DNA of 64,000 bases from Gerris lacustris (GCA_951217055.1 OX578285.1:48486024-48550023); one strand, 5' to 3'; shown: positions 10,882 through 21,644, counted from the first letter of the stretch. Made by a program: numbers and translations. The notes: a model not told the origin generated them from the sequence alone.

Positions 10882-11605
10882 ATAAACAGGTCAAGTGTGT
10901 GCTAGTCAGCACACAGCGAGGGTCCGTAGGCCACACTATATAGTGTTTAACTGTAAAGTGTAATAACAGTGTTTTTTTAAAATGCTAAAAAGCTTACTTT
11001 GAACCATTCTAAGGGTCTGATATTCTCAAAACACACTCTGATAAAGTATTTTTTTGCCACTAAACCGGACTACAACCATATAAATACATCGAAAAGACCA
11101 TAATTATAAAAAAAAAAAAATTTTGTCAATAAAAAATAAAATAACATTTTTTTCGAAATTTCCAAAAAGTGGTATCTTTACTTTTGGTCGAAGAATGTTC
11201 AGGAATTTTTTCAGATTTTTTGCACTTCACATAAGCGAGATAGAGGGGGGGGGGGGAGGGGGGGACACGTTTCAAACCCGCTTCAAACTCGCTTACGCTC
11301 GCCCTATCAAAGTTATAACCAAAGAATTATATATTTTTGTAATCAGCTCGACGTACCCTTTCATATGATACCCCTCACGGTGTCGAAAAAAAATAAAAAT
11401 ATTTTAACCCTCCTAATTTTTTTGAAAAATATTTTTTTAAGTCGCTCTATTTTTAAATATATGTGGGCAGGTACAAGACACATACATGCCAAATTTCAAA
11501 GTGATCGGACGAAAGGTGTAGCCGTGAGAGCACGCGAGAGGACGGACAGACAGACACACGCAGGAAAATATAAGGGTCCTTGGTTTTGCCTACGGACCCT
11601 AAAAA
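10882..11605 (+). mobile_element. Family D element (CAGGTCAAGTGTG ... ACGGACCCTAAAA), ~720 bp
   Basis: Begins with AAACAGGTCAAGTGTGTGCT, which includes the hairpin GTGTGCTAGTCAGCACAC, followed by AGCGAGGGTCCGTAGGCC. It ends with TTTTGCCTACGGACCCTAAA. Other copies lie at 31825-32225 (reverse, partial), 60655-60912 (reverse) and 60905-61507. The distal ~150 bp (AGTGATCGGACGAAAGGTGT to the end) also occurs alone at 29967-30100. There are no coding capacity and no clear transposase-type terminal repeat, so this is a nonautonomous element of unknown class. Confidence 0.75.
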
Positions 11606-11700
11606 TAACTTCTCCTGGGCAGGGAATCGAACCCGGGCTCTCTCCGTCGCACCCGATTTTTTGTGTCGATTGTAAAAAAAATTCTTTTAGAGGGTCAATT
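11606..11700 (-). repeat. Family B tRNA-like box fragment
   Basis: AGGGAATCGAACCCGGGCTC is the reverse complement of a tRNA B-box context (GGGTTCGATTCC), as in family B copies at 17.6, 19.6, 24.6 and 48.7 kb. It directly abuts the end of the family D element. Confidence 0.6.
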
Positions 11701-12960
11701 CCTAGTGACCCCTAGATGACTCAGTATTTTTTTCAAAATTTTTGGACCACCCGTTTTTGAGATATGAAAATTTCCATTATAGTGGACATTTAGAGTCCAT
11801 TATAGTGGACTATGATCCCGGATGTACTTGTAAAATTAATAAGCCCACTGCAGTGGACAGTGATCACTACGATCATGATCACTTTTATCAGTTATATTCC
11901 ACATTAGCTTAAATGGCTGATATGGGTGATTCTAATTTAAAGTGCTATTTTGGAATCTAAAATTGGACTTAGACTGAAAATTTTGACTTTTTAAAAAAAT
12001 TCAGGAAAAATTATGGAATGTTCTCGGACTAATTTCAGATATATTGCAGTATGCGGGAAAGATGGGAAATAATTTTTTAGGCCGGAATTAAGTTTATTTA
12101 AAACATGGTAATTAAGCCACGTGAATTACACATTTTCGTGCATGGTTGTTACATTTCACACTTTAAGAAAATATTTTGGGTAGTAGTTTAAAATAAAAAT
12201 CCAATTTGAATACACCATTAAATATCACTCTTAAAAGCCTGAACAATGAACTATAACTTAACCTAAAAAGTTTTTGAAAATAGACTTTAATAACATCCAC
12301 GGTAATTACGTTTAAAAGGTTACGTAACTGAAAGAACAATCGGAATTAGCGCTAACTTCCAACTGAAGGGTTCAGCTCATCCCCTATCAACTGTTGCTAG
12401 AAAACCAGTGTTGCGGCATTGCAAAAATCTCTCGCCACTTAAAATCTCCCTGCCACAACCAGAGTGGCGTCACATTTATATAATGCCACGGTAATTACAT
12501 TTTTTTAAAGGACAAACATTAACTTGAAGTTCCGTTTAGTAATAATTTATTATTTTTAATAATTAACACATATTTTAATCCTGGTAGGACCCTACTTCAA
12601 AATTATCCAATAAGTTTTTGAATAAAAGTATTAATGTATGAGAAAGTATGATTTAAAATATATATGAGAAAGTAAAAACAGGAATTAAGGATTTTACTTA
12701 ATAATCGGCAAAATAATAATCTCCTAATATTACAAATAATAATTCCCGACTCTAAATTATAACATTTAATTAGTTATTTGCGCTACTCCCAAATAATTAT
12801 TGTTTAATTCAAAATACTTCCGTCGACAGAATGATATTTTTTTATCATAGTTAACTAATTTGATCCCCTCGGTGCAACTTGGGGGTGGCAGAGCCACGCG
12901 TTGACGAGGAAGGCCATTTCACCGGCAGATCTACTCTAGCCGTCACTGAGATTTTTAGCA
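11701..12960. other. Unassigned interval
   Basis: Two short motif clusters stand out. TATAGTGGAC or CAGTGGAC occurs four times at 11775-11860. CCACGGTAATTAC occurs twice, near 12298 and 12485. I recognise no gene, RNA or transposon end. Confidence 0.4.
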
Positions 12961-13086
12961 ACATTGAACAGCTTTGAGGATTTTAAGATTTAGTCTTTCA
13001 TTGGTGCAACAACCACCAGTAAAATTGTTTTTCCGTTTTATCATTACGATATGTCATCGCAAAATAACTGGTAATAAATATAAACA

Positions 13087-13585
13087 GGTCACGAGCAAAG
13101 CAAAATGCTGTTTTCGCACGAGTTGCGTACCTTACTTTATCTACGATTGTGAATTTTAATAATAAATACAGAAAACAACATTTAATAAACTTCCTGTATG
13201 TAAGTTCGTATTTCTCGTTTAATAAAGATGACATTAATTCGTTAGTTGTATTTTGTGCTGTTTATTAATTTCTTAGGGAGGCTTATTATTCTCCTCATTT
13301 TCGTCATAATGACATAAATCAATCATTGTTTTTCACTAAAAACTCGATATAAACAATTACTTTAATTAAACAAACAGCAAATTTGTTTTGTTAAATGTAA
13401 ACAAACTCGCTAATCGTGCGTTAAGGTGAAGAATTCCTTTCATATTTCTTCTTTTTTTCCGCCCTAGTGCGGAAAAAAAGAAGAAATATGAACGCGCATG
13501 CGCAATGAATACATTTACGAAAAGAATCACTTTCTACGCATCTAAACAGAGATATAATGTTTATATTTCGTATCAATCGTAGATG
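13087..13585 (-). mobile_element. Family C element, copy 1 (outer end truncated)
   Basis: In reverse orientation it has the block CACACGAGC-like/CGCACGAGTTGCGTACC, then ATCTACGATTG, a small frame starting at 13326 (MIDLCHYDENEENN, soon interrupted), a perfect hairpin, the NRF-1-like TGCGCATGCGC, and the closing TATCAATCGTAGAT. ATCTACGATTG occurs inverted at both sides of the core. The first ~100 bp of the outer arm are missing compared with the copy at 50866. Confidence 0.75.
13441..13490. repeat. Perfect 22-bp-stem hairpin inside family C
   Basis: The arms at 13441-13462 and 13469-13490 are exact reverse complements (TTTTTTTCCGC against GCGGAAAAAAA at the inner end), with the six-base loop CCTAGT. 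Every family C copy has a hairpin at this place, but with a different stem sequence. Confidence 0.9.
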
Positions 13586-13621
13586 AAACAAATTGTGTTG
13601 AGAATAGTTATTTATGTTACT

Positions 13622-14107
13622 AGGCAGCAAAATGGAATTTCGCTGACAAGTTTTTAAGTTTTAGTTTCTAGCCGAAGGTGAGGATAAGCTAAACAAATTT
13701 ACTGCAGAGGCGAAGCCGAGGTAGGAAATTTACTATTTTACTGACGAGGCGAAGCCGAGGCAGAAAAATGTTAATTATCTGCTAAGGTGAAACCGAAGCA
13801 GGTAATCTTTAAATGATTCAGGAATGTTTCCTTTGCTGTATAGTTCATATAATATTTTATCTATTAACGGCAGAAAAATTACAGTAATTATTATATTCCC
13901 TTTTTAATAATGTATAAAAGATTTAAAGAAATGAAAGTTGTAAAAAAAAACTAAATAGAGATAATAGTATAAACTGTTATTGCCAACATTTTAACAATCA
14001 AAATTTTGCTGCCTAGGCATCAACATTTTTCCTCATTTTACCGTTTAGGCAGTAAAATCACACTTCTCTGCTCGAAATCAGTTCAACAATGTCTCATTTT
14101 GTTGCCT
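13622..14107. mobile_element. MITE with AGGCAGCAAAATG ends, 486 bp
   Basis: The left end AGGCAGCAAAATG and the right end CATTTTGTTGCCT are near-perfect inverted repeats. Internal copies (TTTTGCTGCCTAGGC near 14008) repeat the end. The left half contains three GCGAAGCCGAGG-type words (13690-13800), also seen at 20625-20642, so the two loci may belong to one family. No reading frame; superfamily unknown. Confidence 0.55.
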
Positions 14108-14109
14108 CA

Positions 14110-14907
14110 AGTAGATAAAGTAATTTACCTGTCCTTTGAATTCTAAATCTATAATATATTTATACAGACACGCATATAATGTTTAGGGGCCCTAATTAAT
14201 AATTATTCTCAGGACTAAGTTCTCATTATTAATTATTATGAACATAGAAAGATGAGCTAAATTTGCAGAGATCGAGTGAAATATATTTGGTTTCACAGTA
14301 AATAATTAATTTTATAAGTAACAACGTGGAAGGGAATTAATTCTAAATGAATTTTACGCTTGAAACTACATAAATAGATATTTTAAAATAGAGTAGGCAT
14401 CTATGCATTAGTGAACATAATTTATCATGCATTATGAAGTATTTACTTGGTACGTTGTAAATAGATTTTAACTACAACTAATGAAAACAAGCTTGTATGT
14501 ATAATCCAGTAGCTTTAATATTTAATTCACATATAGACGTATCATTCAATAGACTGATTTGCAATTTACATAGTGTTAGTAGAGGAATTAGAGCATAAAA
14601 TAATGAGGTATTGGAATGACACGAGACTAAAACAACAATGTCACAATAATGTCTTATATTATGAGAGGACTATTCAAAACCTGCCGTATAATGCAATCTA
14701 ATGCTTCTTACCCAATTTAAATCCTTCTTTAACCTGAATGTATTTCTATATCACCTAAAACCAATGTCGCATACACTGAAATATTATCAATTATATCAAA
14801 TGAAGTATATTATGTGATTCGAAATTATAGAAAATTAAAAAATCAATATAAAAAGAAAAAAAAATGTATACTAATTTATTAGAAATATCTCGCCCAATCA
14901 CACCTTT
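14110..14907. other. AT-rich unassigned interval
   Basis: Nothing recognisable: no frame longer than chance, no terminal repeat and no tandem structure. Confidence 0.5.
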
Positions 14908-15290
14908 AAGGACATACATACACACATTTTATCACATTTGAATAAACCGCAATCAAATGCAGACATAAGGCCTGATGACGCGACGCCCAGGATTGGCCAA
15001 AATATTAAGGACATACATACAAACATTTTATCACATTTGAATAAACCACAATCAAATGCAGACATAAGGCCTGATGACGCCCAGGATTGGCCAAAATATT
15101 AAGGACATACATATACAAACATTTTATCACATTTGAATAAACCGCAATCAAATGCAGACATAAGGCCTGATGACGCCCAGGATTAGCCAAAATAATAAGG
15201 ACATACATACAAACATTTTATCTCATTTGAATAAACCACAATCAAATGCAGACATAAGGCCTGATGACGCCCAGGATTGGCCAAAATATT
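14908..15290 (+). repeat. Satellite, four tandem copies of ~95 bp
   Basis: Units begin with AAGGACATACATA at 14908, 15007, 15101 and 15197 and end with GGATTGGCCAAAATATT. Lengths are 99, 94, 96 and 94 bp. The first unit carries a small duplication (CGACG) in the GATGACGCCCAGG block. The copies are nearly identical, so the expansion is recent. The long minus-strand frame here is a by-product of the repeat. Confidence 0.95.
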
Positions 15291-15609
15291 TCAATTAAAT
15301 TATTATAATAATTTTTTTTTTTTTTTTTAAATTTATCATCTCTAAAATACCAAAGAAATATGAAAAATATCATTTCTAAGGGATTAACTGAAGATTGACA
15401 GTTAATATGTAATCAAATAATAATAAATAGGTGGTCAAAGAGGGACCAAGGGACAGTCTCATAACCATAAATATTTCACTTAAGAGTTTTTAATTAATTA
15501 TAACATTAATAATTAAAAGAGATTATCATTCTTTTAATAACACACACACATATATATACACCTATGTGACAACCAGTGTTGCCCACACAATCTAAAAAAT
15601 ATTTCGTTC

Positions 15610-15834
15610 ATGCAGAAAAACATTAAATCTCTCGTAGATAAGTTAGAGGCAATATTAAACAAACCGCGAACTCGCGAGAGGAGTCGTAATCGCTCCACAT
15701 CAAGAACGTCGCGTGGAAGCAGCGGATCCTCTAACAACGATGAAGACACTTGCTGGTATCACCGGACTTTCGGCAAGAACGCCAGGAAGTGTCGCCAACC
15801 ATGCAAACAAGCTAGTTTCTTAAAGGAAAACTAG
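15610..15834 (+). pseudogene. Gag C-terminal fragment with zinc knuckle-like motif
   Basis: A frame of 74 codons with an Arg/Ser-rich middle (RERSRNRSTSRTSRGSSGSS) followed by CWYHRTFGKNARKCRQPC. Insect gypsy/Ty3 elements often end Gag with a C-W/F-Y-H-x-x-F-G-x-x-A-x-x-C-x-x-P-C motif, which binds the element's RNA. The upstream Gag capsid region is absent and the frame ends at a stop before the protease, so this is a remnant. The Met at 15610 is probably not a native start. Confidence 0.75.
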
Positions 15835-15860
15835 TTTATCCGTCACTGTTAACGGCAAGT

Positions 15861-15999
15861 GACGGAGGGACATTCATAACTAGCCGCCTGTTTATCCGAG
15901 ATAAAACCTCCAACCTCGAGTTCCTAGTGGATACTGGCGCCGACCTTTCTGTCCTGCCAGCACAACTACGACAGCTAGATTTTATTGGACAATTCTCAA
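15861..15999 (+). pseudogene. Retroviral-type aspartic protease fragment
   Basis: In a frame different from the Gag fragment, the sequence reads RLFIRDKTSNLEFLVDTGAD followed by LSVLPA. VDTGAD is the catalytic Asp-Thr-Gly motif of retrotransposon proteases. Only the N-terminal half remains. The text then runs into the Pol C-terminus in another frame, marking the internal deletion junction near 15990. Confidence 0.75.
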
Positions 16000-16180
16000 C
16001 TGACATCAGACATTCGTGGAAAGGAAGTTTGGGTTTCGATCGACCGTCTCAAACCATCAATCGATAATATCACTTCTGTCACGAGAGCCTACAGTAACAA
16101 GAAAAAAGGTACATTTCGCGTCCCCTCTCCAGCAACAGTTCCGGCAAGGGAGGAGAAGGGGGGAATAGTGTGGGCAACAC
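15985..16180 (+). pseudogene. Gypsy Pol C-terminal tail fragment
   Basis: Reads GKEVWVSIDRLKPS. A V-W-V-S-I-D-R-L-K-P-A/S signature is commonly found at the C-terminus of insect gypsy/Ty3 Pol, downstream of integrase. The reading continues through a basic and Pro-rich stretch to the putative polypurine tract at about 16150. It has no start codon of its own and lies one frame off the protease fragment. Confidence 0.65.
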
Positions 16181-16363
16181 TGGTTGCCACACAATCTAAA
16201 AAATATTTCGTTTATTTTTATATTTTTTTATGTCACTTCAGACTGTCGTTTCTTTGTGATTTTTTTACAAACATTGTTTTTCTAAGTGATTATAGTTTTT
16301 CTTTCATCCACGATAATTCGTTTACTTATTAGTTATTATACAAGCAAGTAGTACGCCACTACA

Positions 16364-16655
16364 CCTATATATTGTATATATATATATTTTTTTTTTTTCA
16401 AAAATGTGTTTAAGAGCTAAATACAAGAAAGAAAATCTCACAAGTAGTAATTCTAGAGACATAAAGAAAAAAAATAAAATAAAAAATAGAATATATAATA
16501 TAAAATATTAAATTTAAACTAGGAATAACTATTAAAAATAATTTAGTGCATGATTGATAAGAAAATTTTCAGTTCAATAAAGTTGGTCGTGAGAAACAAT
16601 TTGATCAAACATTTCTTATTAAACCAATTCTTTTATGATTTTTGATATTATTAGC
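16364..16655. other. AT-rich spacer with short TA run
   Basis: AT-rich sequence with a short (TA) run at 16370-16387. No gene or repeat end seen. Confidence 0.5.
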
Positions 16656-16659
16656 GTTT

Positions 16660-17130
16660 ATTAAAGAATTTTATCTACGATTGATACGAAATATAATTAT
16701 TGTATCTTTGTTTAGATGCGTAGAAAGTGATTCTTTACGTATACTTGTATTCATTGCGCATGCGCGTCTTATAATTCCTCTTTTTTCCGCCCAAGTGCGG
16801 TAAAAAAGAAGAATTCTTCACCTTAACGCACGATGAGCGAGTTTGTTTAAAAAAATAATTAATTCGGCACAAAATACAACTAATGAATTAATGACATCTT
16901 TATCAAAAGAGAAATACGAACTTACATACAGGAAGTTTATTAAATATTTTTTTCTGTATTTATTATTAAAATCCAACAATCCTAGATAAAGTATGGCACG
17001 CAACTCGCGTGCGATAACTGCATTTTTCTTTGCTCGTGTGGTTTTACTACCCTCGCTGTCGCTCGGGTGCAAACTCCAAACTCGCATGCAAAATGCTACT
17101 TTCCGCACTAGACGCGTAATGTACTATTGT
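16660..17130 (+). mobile_element. Family C element, copy 2 (internally deleted)
   Basis: TATCTACGATTGATACGAAA at the left, TGCGCATGCGC at 16756-16766, a hairpin at about 16775-16818, and the outer arm with CTCGTGTGGTTTTACTACCC and ACGCGTAATGTACTATT at the right. About 100 bp including the ATG of the small frame are deleted after GCGAGTTTGTTT. The frame text resumes at GGCACAAAATACAAC. Confidence 0.75.
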
Positions 17131-17161
17131 AATGAAATAAATACTAGTACTGCATTTAACA

Positions 17162-17440
17162 GGGGGTCTAGGTAGCTCGAGTACGAGGGCAGCTGGCTTT
17201 CAATCATCGAAAATCGAAGTTAAGCAGTATGAGGCTTGGTCAGTAGCTGGATGGGTTACCGCCACCTCTGACCACAGCTCTTGGTTGATTCCCTGACTGG
17301 GCCCCCTCAATGTCCACCCAGGCATTATTAAACAAATGGGAAGCTGATCAAGTGATTTAGTGCCACCGTTTTTCCGGCCGAGGTTTCGGCCTGGAAAACT
17401 ATTGTCGACACTCTCTAGGTAGTTCGTTAAGAAATGTAAC
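17162..17440 (+). mobile_element. 5S-rRNA-derived SINE (SINE3 type), copy 1
   Basis: GAAGTTAAGCAGTATGAGGC followed by GGTCAGTAGCTGGATGGGTT and ACCGCC matches the 3' half of arthropod 5S rRNA, which contains the internal RNA polymerase III control region. The body shares GGCCCCCTCAATGTCCACCC, AAATGGGAAGCT and AGGTTTCGGCCT with the copy at 32370. This copy lacks a clear poly(A) tail. Confidence 0.8.
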
Positions 17441-17577
17441 AAACGTAACCACAAAGATGTGATGACAAGACCAACACTTTACTTGTTTATTATCAATCAA
17501 GAATTTCAATGATAAAAGGCTCTATGTCTTGGGGCGTAAGTAAGCCCCCCCCCCCCAATCTTTACTTTACTTGTCTG

Positions 17578-17855
17578 AGTATTTATACGAATCTAACGAT
17601 ATAAGCCGTTTTCCCTGGAAAAATCTAGTTCCTGAGAAAATAGTTTAAAACGCGGACGGAGAGAGGCCGGGTTCGATTCCCCGCGGAGGAGAACTTATTT
17701 TTATGACAAATTTTGAAGAAATGTTTAATAATAATTAAATGTACCTTCGAAAACACGAAAACTAATAAACGGAAAACACTAGGTTAAGTAGTTTTGAAAT
17801 CATATATGAGAAAGTTTGTCTGAGTTGTCTTGGCCGATTTTTTATAGTAGGGGTC
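17578..17855 (+). repeat. Family B copy with tRNA-like box
   Basis: Order: ACGATATAAGCCGTTTTCCC, AATCTAGTTCCTGAGAAAAT, CGCGGACGGAGAGA, the B-box-like GGGTTCGATTCCCCGC, GAACTTATTTTTATGA, and the end block TATATGAGAAAGTTTGTCTG. A spaced A-box is not obvious, so an RNA polymerase III promoter is suggested but not shown. Confidence 0.7.
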
Positions 17856-17889
17856 GTTAGGGGACCCTTAATGAACCCTACTAGAATAA

Positions 17890-19143
17890 TATAAGTGAGC
17901 ATTTACTTTCTCACTGTGGTTTATTTGTCAGCATCTCGCTAACATACCCTCTCATTACTTTAAATGTTAGATTATAACCGTACTTCAAATTTTAATATTT
18001 AATAAATAGCATAACATTTCATCATTTGATGCTAATAAATAAAAATATCATTTGAACGGTGTCACATCAATAGTTCTCAAACTGTGAGGGAATTTTCCCA
18101 GAAATATGATGGATTGGAATTCGGAAGCTGTTGTAATGGAAAGCCATGTCGAAACTGGGATTCCAGGTAAAATTGAAAATTTTATAGAGCAGGAGTTTAG
18201 TCTCTAATTTTCCGTCGCTATCAATTTGCCGTCTATTAGTTTTAACAACTCTCCGTACCTTTGTCGTGTACGGTGACTTGTCGAGACCATTGTCCCATCA
18301 ATTATGCAAGTGCACTTCGGATGCACTTGCAGTGAGGCAATCCATCATCAAGCATAATAAAGTTGACGTGATGCTTAATCTAACTATTGGGTACGATCAA
18401 CTTGATAACCAATTCGGTCTTTGAATTAATTATCAACCGTGTTTTCGTACAATGTACTAAAACTAACGACAATCAATGTCAAGGGCCATTTAAAATCGAG
18501 AGAATTGACAGTAGTATAAACATAATATTTAGTATGTAAAATGACACTGCAGCATTTACTGCGTTTGCGCAGACTTTGGTTTATACAATACACGTTGCAA
18601 TGACTTGTGCAAACCTCAGGTCAGGACAAGACATCTGACACGGATGCTGCTTGTGCAGCGATAGTTATCGCTCGTTTGACGAACAAGATAAAAGCAAAAC
18701 GAACGGTTTAAAAGGAGGAGTGGAATTCAAAATAAGTTCAGCAGTGGACTACAAGAATTACATGGGATCAAATGAATTTTTCAAGAATTGTACGTGTACG
18801 AGTAAAATAGACCATTCGTCTATTCATGAAACTTGGGAGAGTGACTGACTTGAAGGGGGTGACTCCATATACGCCGACCGTGACACCTGCCTTTCTGACT
18901 GGTACATAAAAGATATAAGGTCTAGTTACCACTGTTTCGTGAATTTATCACACCAGTTTTCACAGTAATATCACATTCAGGGTGGTCCAAAAGTCTCTCC
19001 ATTTCAACATAAAATTCACTATAGACATAGAACAGACTAACTCAATCAACTTTCTCCATCTAACAATAATGAAACAAAATAGAAAACACAATTTCAAAAT
19101 TTATAGAAAAACCACCTAGACTACACAGATGTAAAAATCCACA
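17890..19143. other. Unassigned interval with one small hairpin
   Basis: A 65-codon frame at 18651-18848 (GVEFKISSAVDYKNYMG) has no recognised domain. GCAAGTGCA and TGCACTTGC at 18307-18331 form a 9-bp stem with a TTCG-containing loop. Otherwise unremarkable. Confidence 0.4.
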
Positions 19144-19300
19144 AATAACCTGTGGAAACATATAATGGCTGCTTTCCACAGAATGATTCACCGAGCACTT
19201 AACACTCCCGTGGATGATGTAGACCTACGAAACAAAATCTCTCAAATAAAAACAATTCCTACAAATAATGCATACAACACAAGAATGATGACGCTCTAAA
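19144..19300 (+). pseudogene. Non-LTR retrotransposon RT fragment
   Basis: Reads MAAFHRMIHRALNTPVDDVD, then LRNKISQIKTIPTNNAY. This matches the C-terminal part of many insect LINE reverse transcriptases, where S/A-F-x-x-M-x-H-R-L-x-x-x-P is followed by an N-E-x-x-x-I-K-x-I-A-x-x-N-G-Y motif. About 50 codons survive, ending at a stop where a family B copy begins. Clade not resolved. Confidence 0.7.
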
Positions 19301-19860
19301 TTCGATTTTGAGATTTTGATGGATTTATACGTTTTGAGGTCCCCTGTGTCTAAAAAAGTGTTTTTTAAAAAATGTCTGTCTGTCGTCTGTGCAGACGCCT
19401 GGAGCCTAAACTACTGGGTCGCTTTAGATGAAATTTGGCATACATGTTCAAAAAAATCATATCCCGAGGCGAAATCGAGAAATGAATTTTAGCTCCAAAT
19501 TTAGGGGTGCTAGCCCCCAAAAACTCTGACAAAACGTGAAAAAAAATTATTTTTTGAAAACGATTCCGACGATTTTGATTAAAAAAAATTACGAGATAAG
19601 CCGTTTTCCCGGTAAAAATCTAGTTCCTGAGAAAGAAGCTTAGAACGCGGACCGAGAGAGCCCGGGTTCGATTCCCCGCCCGGGAGAAGTTATTTTTATG
19701 ATAAATGTTGATGAAATGCTCAATAATAATTAAATGTACATACGAAAACTAATAAATGGAAAACACTAGGCTTATGAACTCTAAAAATTATGAACTCGTA
19801 TTTGAGAAAGTTTGTCTGAGTAGTCTCGGACCGATTTTTTATTTTTGGGATACAAGTATA
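19300..19860 (+). repeat. Family B, near-complete copy
   Basis: Runs from ATTCGATTTTGAGATTTTGA through AAATGTCTGTCTGTCGTCTG, TTTGGCATACATGTTC, TTTTAGCTCCAAATTTAGG, AGCCGTTTTCCCGG and the box CCCGGGTTCGATTCCCCGCC to TTTGAGAAAGTTTGTCTGAG. It sets the order for the partial copies elsewhere. Confidence 0.75.
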
Positions 19861-19879
19861 GTGTGAGTTATTATGTTAT

Positions 19880-20600
19880 GGTAATGCTGCTCAAAACATA
19901 TCCTAGAAGAAGTAGAGAAACGCTTTCATTTAAGCAGTCATGTGGGATTTTGCGTTTTCCCTAAGGTTGAGATTTCTCGTACAAGCACTCACATGCTTTT
20001 ATTTGACTTTTTTTTACAGTGGAACATGTCTTACCTCTCTGGAAATAAAACCTTGACATGTTGAAGTTTGCACTTAAGTTACAAGGAAGGACGCTTTAAG
20101 CTGATCCTACCCACTTACTATTATTCCCTTGGATATTCTAATGTATGTAGAAAATAAATGTGGCACCGATTTCTTCTTTTTAAAGCCCATAATCTCCGAG
20201 AATAACCCTTATAATATCACTATTCTGTCCTTCCGTCTGTCTGTTAAATGGTTAAAGGTACTAGTCCAGTAAAAATGAGGAAATTTTGATTTTTTGATAT
20301 GTTGTATACGACGGATGGCTAATGATTAATCTAGCAGACCTCCGGATCATTGTAAAATATTTTAAAAAGTCGCTGAATTCTCGAAGTTTTTCAGGTTTTC
20401 GTCAATTTTTACCTCAGAGGACCCATTTTACTGTAAAAGTGACTATATTCTCATTCAAAGAATTCTAAATAGCAATATGGGACTAAAACGGTTCTTACAA
20501 ATCCAATACTTTTCAAGGTACAGCTGTTTAAAGTTTCGAAAAAATTGCAAAATAACCCAATTTAATTGTTATTTATGCGAATAAGTGGTTTCTTGAAGCG
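19880..20600. other. Unassigned interval
   Basis: No gene found. AT-rich text with no copy elsewhere in the window that I could see. Confidence 0.4.
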
Positions 20601-21135
20601 AAGCTGAAGGAACCACGATCCCTAAATCCCGAGACGAAGCCGAGGGAGATAATTATCGCGAGTGGAATTATAGCACTTAACTCCCGAGGTACATATAATA
20701 TTTTATCTCCAGTAGGGAGAAAATACATATTTTCATCCATTGCACAGTTTTAATTTATTATTTTAATAAATTACTATTATTGTAAGCACTTTTAATGGGA
20801 AACTTAAGAGATTAAATATTAAAAATAACAAGAATTGCAATTAGTAAACTCAAATATAAGGTCATTTAGATGCAGGTTTAAACAAGGGTAAACAAACAAG
20901 GTCGAAAAAGCAGTGTCGCTTAACTGATTTCAACAACTTCACTACATTAGCCATTCATTCCCTATTTATAAAATAATTAAGTTGGCAATGCTTCTTTTTC
21001 CCCCTGGTTTTACTTTTTCTCCCTACTTTTACTTTTTCTCCCTACTTTTTGAGTTCAGGGAAGAAGAGACTTACTTTAGTCCCTCTAAACTTACCCAAAA
21101 TCATAACTTTTTCTCCCTACTGGAGATAAAGATTT
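20600..21135. mobile_element. Possible MITE with CTCCAGTAGGGAG inverted repeats
   Basis: TTTATCTCCAGTAGGGAGAA (from 20702) is inverted at 21109-21131 (TTCTCCCTACTGGAGATAAA). Between them lie three further TTTTTCTCCCTACT-like words. The left flank has GACGAAGCCGAGGGAG, related to the motif in the 13.6 kb MITE. The true termini are uncertain. Confidence 0.45.
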
Positions 21136-21640
21136 TTTTTAGTTTTCGCCGCTTTTGATACTAATGATCCTATTTTTTGGCATAAAATAACTATATACTA
21201 TAGTAAGGGCCACTGGACATAAATAATAGGTTAGGTAATAGGAAATGCAAACATAAAACATAACTTGCGGTCAAAGCATAACGACACAATAAACGATCTC
21301 TTAATTTGCAAACCCAGTGTACTTTATAAATAGCAGCGTTCACTTCAAGGTGTGCTTGTTTTTCAATGTCAAAAAAAAGATGATTAAAATAATGATGATG
21401 TAGGGTTACCACCGCTAATAGCTTGAAGAAAAGTTCAAGCCCAGATTGTACTCCGTGCTTGAAGGAAATCCTTAAATACATCACATCTGTGTTTTACCTC
21501 TCACCAATTTTTTAAAGAATATGTCCAGTTCTAGTACTACAACGTTTTTTGAATGTGCGTGGTCCGCTGCATCTGGTGCACCTCCTGCTACGCCACAAAA
21601 TATATATATTTTTTTTATTCATTTTTAAAATTATTAATTC
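21136..21640. other. Unassigned interval
   Basis: A minus-strand frame of 97 codons (21191-21484) has no recognisable motif and is probably chance. A short (TA)n/T run lies near 21600. Confidence 0.4.
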
Positions 21641-21644
21641 CCTA

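Larger units (their letters stand above)
15573..16363 (+). mobile_element. Deleted gypsy/Ty3-like LTR retrotransposon relic
   Basis: Contains, in order, a Gag zinc-knuckle fragment, an aspartic protease fragment and the extreme C-terminus of Pol. RT, RNase H and integrase are absent. A purine-rich AGAAGGGGGGAA precedes TGTGGGCAACACTGG at 16167, a plausible polypurine tract and 3' LTR start, and the LTR may run to about 16363. CAACCAGTGTTGCCCACAC near the left edge is the exact inverse of GTGTGGGCAACACTGGTTG at the right. CACAATCTAAAAAATATTTC is directly repeated just inside each. Confidence 0.75.

Noticed and set aside
12860..12955. GC-richer block (GGTGCAACTTGGGGGTGGCAG) as a SINE head
   Set aside because: No A/B-box pair and no second copy in the window.
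18651..18848. 65-codon frame that could be a host exon
   Set aside because: No domain, no neighbouring exon and no clear splice signals; left as unassigned.
19650..19690. Functional tRNA gene at GGGTTCGATTCCCCGC
   Set aside because: No A-box at the right distance and no cloverleaf. The same text recurs in every family B copy.
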